Source of the DNA: a virus
IMG/VR virus record: IMGVR_UViG_3300037961_005428
Coordinates: 32,500 to 96,499 of that record
Strand: one strand, 5' to 3'
DNA: 64,000 nt
Shown: positions 22,250 to 31,000 of the stretch, piece after piece
How the letters are laid out: every line of letters starts with the position of its first letter
How positions within the stretch are numbered: position 1 is the first letter of the stretch
Program-made: the position numbers and the translations under genes
The notes under the pieces: model-generated
What the model saw: only the letters and a program-made list of their open reading frames with translations
The model's database searches: none
What the model was told of the DNA's origin: nothing

Positions 22250-23748
22250 GTGATAATCCTGCCATCAAAGACCTCGTCCATCAAGTGGACACTGAGATGT
22301 GCAAGAAGAGTTTCAAGTATTTTTTTCACGACATTTTGGGGTTTGACTACTCCTATCACCACGGTTGCTGGGAGAAAGGGCTGAATGAAAACCGCTACTA
22401 CTGCGTGAAGGCGTCCCGTGACCACGGTAAATCCGTGTTCTTCATGTCCTACGCTCTGTGGTTGGGAGCGTTCCAGCCCAACACGCACATCATGGTGTTC
22501 AGTCACAGTCTTGAGCAGACCCTTGAGCACATGCGTTTCATTCGCAGCAACATTGAGGGCACGGACTTGCTCAAGCATCTCAAGCCTTCGGGCAAGCCGT
22601 GGGCCAAGTCCTACTTTGAGTTCACCAATGGCAGTCGTATTATGGCCAAGTCGGTCGGTGGTGCTACTCGTGGGTTCCACCCCGATGTCGTGGTCTGCGA
22701 CGACATCCTGTGGGGAACGACCACGGGTGAGTTGCAGCGTGCGGCTGACTGGTTTTACACCGTCCTTCTCCCTGTGTTGCACCACACGGGTCGCATGATG
22801 ATGGTCGGCACGCCGTTTTCTTACGACGACCTGTACGCTGAGTTGGAGGAAAAAGACACCTTCACGGTAGAGACATATCCTGCTATCAACGACAAAGGCG
22901 AAGCCTTGTGGCCGGAGCGATGGGACTTGGATGCTCTCAAAATGCGTGAGTCGTCCATGCCTGCTATCCGGTTTGCTCGTGAGTATTTGTGCGAGCCAAT
23001 CCACGACACCTCCAGCATGTTCCCGCACAGCCTGCTTGAAGCAGCCCGTGACCCGAACCTCAAGGTCATGGACTACGCCGAGCACGAATACGACGAAAAT
23101 GGTGAGAAGGCCGGACTGTTTGGACAGCATTTCATCGGCTGGGACCCGGCAATTGCGTCGGATAAGAACGCTGACTACACCGCCATGGTGGTGATTCGCA
23201 CTGTGCCGGGCGACGGCACCAAGCAAATCGTCCATGTCGTCAACGAAAAGGGACTTGGTGGCATGGCGCAAAAGAAGCGCATGCTCATCCTCAACAATCG
23301 GTTCCAGCCCGACCTCATTGAGTTGGAAGGTAACAACTTCCAGCGCATGTTTGAGGCTGAACTGCGGGACATGCGTGATGACATTCCCATCAAGACCTTC
23401 ATGACCACTCGTCAGCGAAAGGAGTCCATGTTCATGAGTTTGCTTTTGGCCTTTGAGCAGGGCCAACTCAAAACGCCGTGGGGCGATGAGAAGAGCAAGG
23501 AGTACACGAGGATTTTGGAGACGCAACTGAGTCGTTTCGGTATGAAGCGCAACGGCCGACTTGAGTCGGTGGGCAGCCACGACGACTTGGCTATGGCTGT
23601 GGCTCTTGCCAACTGGGGCACCAAGGAGTTCAAGGGCAGCATTATGCTGCTGGACGACGACGACTTACCCGGCTTTGACAAATGGTTCTTGGGCGCACCG
23701 AGCATGCCCAACCCCCGTTTCGGAGGAGATGATATTTTTGTGGCTTAG
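22246..23748 (+). CDS. terL: Terminase large subunit (500 aa)
   Basis: This is the packaging motor ATPase and nuclease. Residues around 54-65 (KASRDHGKSVFF) carry a Walker A-type loop and VVVCDDIL near residue 150 is the Walker B with its acidic pair. A later GWDPAIASDKNADYTAMV segment (near residue 301) and SHDDLAMAVA (near 445) supply the acidic residues of the RNase H-like nuclease. Order, spacing and 500-residue length are as expected for the family. It lies upstream of the portal, with one unusual LAGLIDADG gene between them. Confidence 0.95.
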   Translation: MSDNPAIKDLVHQVDTEMCKKSFKYFFHDILGFDYSYHHGCWEKGLNENRYYCVKASRDHGKSVFFMSYALWLGAFQPNTHIMVFSHSLEQTLEHMRFIRSNIEGTDLLKHLKPSGKPWAKSYFEFTNGSRIMAKSVGGATRGFHPDVVVCDDILWGTTTGELQRAADWFYTVLLPVLHHTGRMMMVGTPFSYDDLYAELEEKDTFTVETYPAINDKGEALWPERWDLDALKMRESSMPAIRFAREYLCEPIHDTSSMFPHSLLEAARDPNLKVMDYAEHEYDENGEKAGLFGQHFIGWDPAIASDKNADYTAMVVIRTVPGDGTKQIVHVVNEKGLGGMAQKKRMLILNNRFQPDLIELEGNNFQRMFEAELRDMRDDIPIKTFMTTRQRKESMFMSLLLAFEQGQLKTPWGDEKSKEYTRILETQLSRFGMKRNGRLESVGSHDDLAMAVALANWGTKEFKGSIMLLDDDDLPGFDKWFLGAPSMPNPRFGGDDIFVA

Positions 23749-23802
23749 GGACCTAAACTCTCATAAGGAGATGGCCCCGCTCAACTACGAGGAGGGTGCG
23801 CT

Positions 23803-25119
23803 GTGTGGTCATCGTTGAAGGTCGGCGTTGGTGAAAACTTCGTTGATTTGGGGGATGAATTGGGCAACATGGTCGCCTCCACACTTTCTCACCACCCACT
23901 GGTCAAGCAAGACCCGTCCACGGCTGTCATTATTGCCAAGGAGGCCTTGCCCCGTGCAGAAGAGCCCGACATTTTCGTAGAGATGCATGAGTTCCCTGTC
24001 AACGGAGACTCGTGGTTTGTCAGCCATTTTGGTAAGGACGCCGATGATGTCGTCAAAAACTTCAAGCGTGCTCGTCGGCACATGAAAGACATGCGTGACG
24101 AGATTGACAAGGCCATAGAAAGCGTGCGCACCATGAAGGCAGAAGAGGTGCAGAAGACTTTGGAGTCCATTCCTTGGGCAAAGGAGCATCACAGCGCTAT
24201 ACGCAACTTGGGGCTCAGTGATAGGAACTTGAAATCACTTCGCTTGTTTTCCAAGTCTCGTGAAAGCACACTTCGTCGGGCGTGCATTATGTGGGAAGTC
24301 GCTGATGAAACCCTCAAAATGCTGGACGAGTTTGAGGATGTTTGGGGAGACGAAGAACGATTTGCTTGGGTTAATGCCATGCAACAGCGGCAGGATGCCA
24401 AGAAAATGTGGCGCAATGGCCTTCATCAAATTGATAGTTTGACCAAGCAGCAGCAGGGTATTCTACAAATGGCAAAGGAAGAACTGGTGGAAAAGGGGCA
24501 CATGAGTGCACGGTCCATCGCCTCTAACCTTATTGCCAAAGGGGGCGGTCGTGTTGAGGCTGTCAGCGTTTCGCAATTGCTCAAAATGTACGGTGAAGAA
24601 ATTGACATCATCAAGGCCCCAAGGCGTGGTGAATATGCTGTGCTGACTTCACACGGTATTATTGTCAAAGACCCGTGGGCCTACGCCGCTGGTTTCTTTG
24701 ACGCAGACGGCTCAATCTACATCACCAAGCGTGGAGAAGTGCGAGCCTCCGCTATCGCCACAGGCGACCGTGGTAAAATTCACTGCGAGCGTTTGCAGAA
24801 AACACTGGGTTGCGGCATCCTCAGCCTCAATGAAAGCATTGGTAAAAACAGCAACCGCAGCGTGCACCGTGTCAATTTCCAATCCAAGTCCGATGTCAAA
24901 AAAGTGCTTGAAGGCATCCTTCCTCACCTGCAACTCAAGTCCATGCAGGCTAAGGCCGCTCTCCGATGCCTACAAGAAGAGGACCCCCTTCTCAAAGAAC
25001 AACTCCGGTTGTTTGTTCAGCATGAAAACTGGAAAGACGACCCCGACGCACTGGCAAAGAAAATGGGAGAATGGACGGTTGACAAAGACACGGTAATGGG
25101 TTGGAAAGAGGTGTTGTAA
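23803..25119 (+). CDS. Protein with C-terminal LAGLIDADG homing-endonuclease-like domain (438 aa)
   Basis: The GTG at 23803 follows GAGGAGGGTGCGCT. The first 285 residues are mostly helical and charged and unlike known nucleases. At residues 290-302 AYAAGFFDADGSIYI is a clear LAGLIDADG motif. It is followed by the usual continuation: a strand pair (ASAIATGDRGKIH), LQKTLGCGILSL, and LPHLQLKSMQAKAAL at the end of the domain. Only one LAGLIDADG motif is present, so a nuclease would act as a dimer. Being fused to a long N-terminal part, the domain may be inserted, domesticated, or still mobile. Its stop overlaps the portal start (TAATG). Confidence 0.8.
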   Translation: MWSSLKVGVGENFVDLGDELGNMVASTLSHHPLVKQDPSTAVIIAKEALPRAEEPDIFVEMHEFPVNGDSWFVSHFGKDADDVVKNFKRARRHMKDMRDEIDKAIESVRTMKAEEVQKTLESIPWAKEHHSAIRNLGLSDRNLKSLRLFSKSRESTLRRACIMWEVADETLKMLDEFEDVWGDEERFAWVNAMQQRQDAKKMWRNGLHQIDSLTKQQQGILQMAKEELVEKGHMSARSIASNLIAKGGGRVEAVSVSQLLKMYGEEIDIIKAPRRGEYAVLTSHGIIVKDPWAYAAGFFDADGSIYITKRGEVRASAIATGDRGKIHCERLQKTLGCGILSLNESIGKNSNRSVHRVNFQSKSDVKKVLEGILPHLQLKSMQAKAALRCLQEEDPLLKEQLRLFVQHENWKDDPDALAKKMGEWTVDKDTVMGWKEVL

Positions 25120-26849
25120 TGGCAGAAGAAAAAGGTAGAGTTTCAAGAGCCCTTAGCGGGCTGGCCGACCGTTTCCGTCGCCGACGCACCCCCGAACCAC
25201 AGATGCCTTTGTGGACCACGGGTATTCAAGAGCCCGTCATTATGCAGGGTATTACCATCCCTGCTCTCTATTCCGTGGCTCACGAGAATGTCATTTTGAG
25301 AACCGTTATCACTACGCTCCAGCAGGAGATTTTCCGACGAGGCTACTACTGGGAGAAGGCGTATCACCGAAAGTGCATGGTCTGCGATAAAGAGTACCAG
25401 CATGATGTGGAGATATGCACGCAGTGCGATTCTACTGAACTGGAAAAGCCCGACCCCGACAATCTCGTCTACCCCAAGTGGCTGATTGAACAGCGCAACA
25501 GCATGGAGCAGCGCTTCATTGATGTGCTGCGTGAGATTGAATTTGATTTGAATATTGTGGATGATGCGTTCATGATTTTGGTCAAGGAGTATTATGTGGA
25601 CCCGGAGTCCAATGAGATTCAATTCTACCGTATCAAAGAGATTTTGCGAGGCGACCCGATTTTCATGCGCATTGTTGCTGACAAGCGTGGCGTGCGTGGT
25701 GGTCGCTACAAAGTCTGCCCCATCCATCGTGACCAAGTTCGTGGCTACACGCAGAAGGAAAACAACTGTGAAGTCTGTGGGCACGAATTGGAGGATGTTC
25801 ACCATGTCAACACGGCAGGTGCAGGAAAGTCCCAATACTACATTGAGGGTGAAGTTATTCATGTCAGCAAGTATCATCCGTCTAAACTCTACGGTCGCTC
25901 GCCCGTGGCCACCATTTGGCGACAAGCCATGACGCTCACGGCCATGGACAATTATATGTACACAGCCTACTCAAAGCGTCGTGTCCCTCGTGGTTTGATT
26001 TCAATCACGACGGACAATGTAGAGTCCATGAAGTCTTTTTGGAAAGGCGTGGACGAAAAGTTGGAGCGTGACCCTCACTACATTCCTAAAATCGCTGTTG
26101 AAAGTCAGCAGGGTCGTGGCGGTGTGAATTGGGTCAAGTTCATGGACACGCTGGAAGAGATGCAATATATTTCAGTCCGTGATGAAATGCGAACCCGCAT
26201 CGCTGCATTCTATGGTGTCTCCAATGTGTTCATGATGGACACAGGTAAGTCCGGTGGCCTCAACAACGAAGGTCTGCAAATCCTCGTAACCAATCGTGCC
26301 GTGGAAGCGGGGCACAAAGTCTACACTGAGAATCTGTTCCCTCGTTTGATGGAAGAGATGGATGTCCGTGACTGGAAACTTACGCTGTACCCCAACGAAG
26401 AAGAGGACGAAGTCACTCGCCTGCGACGAGACGAGATGGAGGTCAACATCGCCCAGCGCATGGCTCAACTTGGCTATCAAGCCGAACTGGTTGAAGAAGG
26501 CGGACGAGACATTCGCTTCATCTACAAGAAACAGGACATGCCTCCGGGCCAGCCCGGTATGCCCGGTATGCCCGGTATGCCCGGCGGCCCTCAGCCCATG
26601 GCGCAACCGGGTGGTTTGCCGACTCGCAACATTCCTCCGCAATTGGCGGGTAGTCTTGCGGGCGCTGCCAGTGCAGGTATGGCGGCTATGAACCCCGGTG
26701 GCGAAGGTAGAGGCTTGCGAAACCGTGGTCCTGCGGCACCTCAGCGATTCCAAACAGCCGGCTCCGGCTCACCAATTGGCAGTGTTCAGCAGCGCGGTCC
26801 CCCAGCGGGGCCAGTAGAACAAGCACGCCGGAATACGGGCGGTTTTTGA
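25119..26849 (+). CDS. Portal protein (576 aa)
   Basis: It forms the dodecameric ring at the capsid vertex through which DNA passes. Evidence is position after terminase and before the protease, 576-aa size, and portal-like segments such as SRALSGLADRFRRR, HVSKYHPSKLYGRSPVATIW, and FYGVSNVFMMDTGKSGG with a following long helix. Two zinc-binding insertions are unusual: CMVCDKEY..CTQC near residues 86-105, and CPIH..CEVCG near 199-225. The C-terminus has a Gly-Met-Pro tandem repeat and a Pro/Gly-rich tail, probably disordered. Confidence 0.85.
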   Translation: MAEEKGRVSRALSGLADRFRRRRTPEPQMPLWTTGIQEPVIMQGITIPALYSVAHENVILRTVITTLQQEIFRRGYYWEKAYHRKCMVCDKEYQHDVEICTQCDSTELEKPDPDNLVYPKWLIEQRNSMEQRFIDVLREIEFDLNIVDDAFMILVKEYYVDPESNEIQFYRIKEILRGDPIFMRIVADKRGVRGGRYKVCPIHRDQVRGYTQKENNCEVCGHELEDVHHVNTAGAGKSQYYIEGEVIHVSKYHPSKLYGRSPVATIWRQAMTLTAMDNYMYTAYSKRRVPRGLISITTDNVESMKSFWKGVDEKLERDPHYIPKIAVESQQGRGGVNWVKFMDTLEEMQYISVRDEMRTRIAAFYGVSNVFMMDTGKSGGLNNEGLQILVTNRAVEAGHKVYTENLFPRLMEEMDVRDWKLTLYPNEEEDEVTRLRRDEMEVNIAQRMAQLGYQAELVEEGGRDIRFIYKKQDMPPGQPGMPGMPGMPGGPQPMAQPGGLPTRNIPPQLAGSLAGAASAGMAAMNPGGEGRGLRNRGPAAPQRFQTAGSGSPIGSVQQRGPPAGPVEQARRNTGGF

Positions 26850-26879
26850 AGCAAACTTAAAGACAAAGGTGGTAGTGGG

Positions 26880-27227
26880 ATGAACATGGACCTCTTGAAA
26901 CTGGACCCTATGGCACGCAAAATGCGCAGTCATGTTGATGCTTTTTACAAGGCATTGGAAAACAACGACCAAAACAGCGCGATTGACCACATCAATGAGG
27001 TTCGCAAGTTCGCCGAATATCTCTCCGAGGATGTTTCTTCGGCCATCACGAAGTCGGCTACGCCTTCTTCGGTTGGCGTCAACGACATCTACGCAGGTGG
27101 CGTGCCTGTGCGCAAGTTCAATGAAATGCAAAGTGTACATGCAACCACTGACCGTGTGTTGCCCGGCACCATCCGCACTTCACGCCGTGGCCCAATCATG
27201 AGCCAGCGTAACAACCGAACACTTTGA
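26880..27227 (+). CDS. Hypothetical head-region protein (115 aa)
   Basis: The start MNMDLLKLDPMARKMR lies after AAAGGTGGTAGTGGG. The first 60 residues are helical and charged; the rest is polar with Ser, Thr and Arg, and the end is basic (RRGPIMSQRNNRTL). It follows the portal in the head cluster and may be a small assembly or minor head protein. No family recognised. Confidence 0.65.
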   Translation: MNMDLLKLDPMARKMRSHVDAFYKALENNDQNSAIDHINEVRKFAEYLSEDVSSAITKSATPSSVGVNDIYAGGVPVRKFNEMQSVHATTDRVLPGTIRTSRRGPIMSQRNNRTL

Positions 27228-27237
27228 GGTGAACAAC

Positions 27238-27612
27238 TTGACTGACGACAATGAGGGGACCGTCGCAGAACAGTTGATGAACGCCTTGATTTCCAAAATG
27301 GAAGTTATGGATAGCAACCTGCAAGTGCTAAAAGCCGAGAATGAAGTTCTCAAAGGACTGGTCGGCGACCCAGCAGCCTTGCTAAAGAAAGCCGGCTTCG
27401 TGTCCCGCAAGACGGTGGCACCTGTGGATGTCATGCCCGACATTTTCCGTGGCGATTCTCACTTTGATATTTTGAAGAACGACAACGGTAGTGGAATTGA
27501 AATCCCCACCTCCAACCAAGAGTTCCATGAAATGGACTGGGACGATATTCACCAACTTGCCGCCGAGGCCAAGAGTGCAGGAGCCCTCGGCAACCAAACA
27601 GGAATTGAGTGA
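27238..27612 (+). CDS. Hypothetical protein with scaffold-like C-terminal motif (124 aa)
   Basis: I chose the TTG at 27238 because GAGGTGAACAAC precedes it, exactly as at the gene starting at 36940; a GTG at 27229 lies within that ribosome-binding site. The N-terminal 45 residues form a coiled coil (LMNALISKMEVMDSNLQVLK). Near the C-terminus MDWDDIHQLAAEAKSAG closely resembles MSWDEVHALAGRAFN, the last residues of the protease-scaffold protein. A shared capsid-binding tail is inferred. Confidence 0.65.
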   Translation: MTDDNEGTVAEQLMNALISKMEVMDSNLQVLKAENEVLKGLVGDPAALLKKAGFVSRKTVAPVDVMPDIFRGDSHFDILKNDNGSGIEIPTSNQEFHEMDWDDIHQLAAEAKSAGALGNQTGIE

Positions 27613-27616
27613 TACC

Positions 27617-28039
27617 ATGAAGCCACGATTTGAACCACGGGACCCGGAGTTTGACCAACTGTTGAAGGAAGCCATTGAGTTGGAACAGCGTTTGCTCAAG
27701 GAGCAGGGTGTTGAGTTCACTCAAAAAGAAGGCACCGACCTCGGTGATGTTCAGTTCCATGTGCAAGTCGGTGGCGAAACCGGTGTGCAGAACCAATACT
27801 ACAGCACTAACCAGCGCACCATCAGCGTAGAGGACATTGCCAACAAAGGAGCCATCTCCGAGAAGTCAAATGTTCTTGACAAAAACCCCCACTACCCTAC
27901 GGCTCTTTCCACTTTGGACGCTCACTTCCTTGACGGCGGCTCGCAAAAAGTGCAGAAGAGCCTCGTCGGCGCTGATGAGCACAAGTTTGCTGTGAGCGAA
28001 CTTCGCAAAGCGGTGCAGAAACTCCGAAGCCGCCTTTGA
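27617..28039 (+). CDS. Hypothetical head-region protein (140 aa)
   Basis: The ATG at 27617 (MKPRFEPRDPEFDQLLK) follows GAGTGATACC, a leader also used at 44940. Residues 10-35 are a charged helix; a polar middle is followed by a C-terminal basic helix (VSELRKAVQKLRSRL). It is probably a minor head or assembly protein by position. No recognised family. Confidence 0.65.
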   Translation: MKPRFEPRDPEFDQLLKEAIELEQRLLKEQGVEFTQKEGTDLGDVQFHVQVGGETGVQNQYYSTNQRTISVEDIANKGAISEKSNVLDKNPHYPTALSTLDAHFLDGGSQKVQKSLVGADEHKFAVSELRKAVQKLRSRL

Positions 28040-28052
28040 AGGCGGTGATGGT

Positions 28053-31000
28053 GTGTCGGACGACATCCTTCTCAAAGACGAGTTTGATGTGGCTGACCAA
28101 GTCACGAGTGCTCAAACTCCTTCCCCCAACTTAGAACCTGTAGTCACCGGGCGAGAAGGTGAATACCCTGCACCGGATTTTGAAATCAGTGCAGGGACGC
28201 AAATACCCGAAACACTGGCCCCCGCGCACCCTCATGCTGAACGCATGACCGGGATTATGGACTTCTCCGAAATACCGGGTCGCTGGACATATGAAGGAGC
28301 CAACGAGCCATCCTTTGCACAACAGTATTCCGATGCTGGTCATTTTCCCGACACTTCTGCTCTCCATCCCGAGTTCAACCCACTGTGGTCCGGCCACCAC
28401 CCCGAATTGGAAATTGCTCCTTTGTTTATCCGCAAGGTCCGTTCGTTTTACGAATCCGGGCAGTCGGCAATTGATGCACAAAAAGAAATGAATTGGGTTC
28501 TGCATCACATGACCTCCGGCAGTGGTGGCCAGCGCAATCCGATTCTCAACGCTACTGCTATGGGTGCTTTGGGCAGTGAGCATACCTCTCATGCACTATA
28601 CGAGAACAATTACAATGATTGGTTGGACACCCCTATCTATGCAGACGGTGGTACCGAGCGAGATGAAATGCAATACTACCTTGATAATGGCGCTTCACAA
28701 GAGGTAGTTGATGCGGTGTTTAGAAAGAAACACCTCGTGGAGTACGAGAAAAAATGGCAACACGACCCCGAGTGGAAGTTGGGTGAGAAGGACTACTACC
28801 ACGGCATGGAGTGGCTGAATCATGCCGAGCGAGAAGAAGCCTACAAGCACATGTACACCAAAGGTACAGACTCAATTTCTCATCAAAGCATACCTTCTCT
28901 TGACCAAAAATTTTCTGTACCTCGTGCTAAATACAGCAGGGCTCAGCGTGAATCTCCTGTGCACAAGCACTTCACAAGAGAGCCCATGAATACAGGTGAG
29001 CCCATTCAATCACCTATACTCAAAGACCCCTCGGTCACCGACAGTCGCCGCTTTATCTTTGAGCGCCTTTCCGGTAAGCGGGGTGAAGGATTTTATCAAG
29101 GGCTCATGAACCACCACACTTATCACACTGCAATTGAGCGTCAGCGGCGTAGCGAGTACAAAACGGCAAAGGAACCAAAGTACGGCTATCAGTTGAATAT
29201 CAATCGGGACACAAGAGAAGTTTCAATGAAGCCGATTTCATCAAAGCACTTTGAGCCCAATAAAGAGGGCAAACTTACACCTCGGGGTTTGGGTCGGAAA
29301 GAATTGATGCTTATGGCGGGTGTAGAGTACGACAAAGAAAGAGACGAGTACAAATTTTACCCGGAAGGTCAACATCCATTTTACAGCAGTTGGAACCCCA
29401 AGGCCAGCAATGTCACTTGGACAGAAGGCCAAATCAAAGACTTCTTTACCGTCATGGATGAGGAGCGCAACGCTTTCAAAATGCAGAATGATGTAGCAAA
29501 TGCTCTCCAATTTCATGTCAACCATGCGGTTGCTACAGAAGGTACTGGTGCTCATCCCGAGATGTACACAGGCGGTGACCATAGTACACTCTCGTCGTGG
29601 TGGAGTTTGCACGGTATTGGTGGTCACGGTTCAACTTACAGCAAAAAGCGTGATATGACCCATAGTGCGTTTGAGTTCCCTAATGGTACAACCATTCACA
29701 CACAGGGTCCTGTACCTTTGAACCCCGAGTTCATTGAAGCCGAGGAAGAATCCTTTGAAGAAAAAATTGCCCGCAAGAAAAGGGAAGCGAAGGAAGCGGT
29801 AAAGGAAGGCCCGAGAGGCACCCCCACCACTGTTCTACCCCTTGAGTTTCAATCATCCGACAATGTTGAAGAGCAAAGAGAGGCAGTTAACCTTTCACAA
29901 AGAGGCGAAGGCGGGGCAGTCGTTGCACGAGAAGGAGCCGAGGGACTGGCTGCGCCGTTCGGTGAGCCCCAAGTCAACGCTATGCTGTCAGACGGCACCT
30001 ACATCGTAGCCGACCCGACCAACATCAAAGTCGGTATGCTTCCTCATTCTGTTGCACCAAGGCGACGATTTGGCGGTAACGCTCACGCTGCCCGTAACAG
30101 CAACACTTGGGCATCCTCTTATCACAATAAGCAGTTCTTAATTCAACATGACATGCTCGCTACTGACGCCACCGAACAAGGGCAAGCAGCGGCACGAAAG
30201 CACAAGGCGAAGCATTTGTTTGGGGAACACAACTCGCTGGTCAACTTAAACAACAAATTTCGTCGCCAAAACAACACAGATACTGACCGCTATGCAGCGA
30301 AGTATCATCATCTCATTCCAAGCATCATGGGCTTCGTTGCTCCCTCGGCCAATCCTCAGTCGGGCATCCATCATGCTCGTAATATGCCCGAAAACGCTCA
30401 CTACACAACGGCAACTGCTGCTGACTTTCAACGGATTTTAGTTTCCCCCACAGCGCAAGAAAAGGTCTTGCGAGAAGAGGGAGGTAATTTGCCTATACGA
30501 GCGGGCATGCCAGTTCCAAAAGAAGTGAGGGAAGTTGAAGAAAGACTTGAAGAGGCCCAAAACAAGTTTAGGCGATTGCATGAACTTTACGACCAATCTG
30601 CGAAAAGTTCCAAAGTGTCGGAAGAAGAGAAAGAGAGAATGATGGCGAGCATCAAATCCGAGATGCTAACACAAGAGGCACTGATAGACCAATTGAAAGA
30701 CGAGCGAGATGAAGTTGCTGAGGAAAAGTTCCCGCAGGACAACTATCATCGCCAGCAAATCAACCTGTTAGAGCAAGAGTTAGACCATGCTCACGCTGAC
30801 TACCTTGATGCAAAGGAAGAATTGGATGAACTGCTTGAATACAAAGAAGAGCGTAATGACAACAGTGCACACCTCCAAGAAAAAATTGATGCCAGCGCAG
30901 AAAAGGTTTCACAACACTACGGACTTATCAAAGAGTTGGAAGAACAGTTGGACCAACACTTCGTGAGTCCAAAAACAGAGGCGGCACGCAATAAAGAATT

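Noticed and set aside
22141-23580. Minus-strand 479-aa frame opposite the large terminase
   Set aside because: The plus strand has all terminase motifs; the long antisense frame follows from codon bias.
23774-23818. 15-codon ORF MAPLNYEEGALCGHR before the LAGLIDADG gene
   Set aside because: Its ATG abuts AAGGAG without spacing, so initiation is unlikely; it could still be a leader but nothing supports it.
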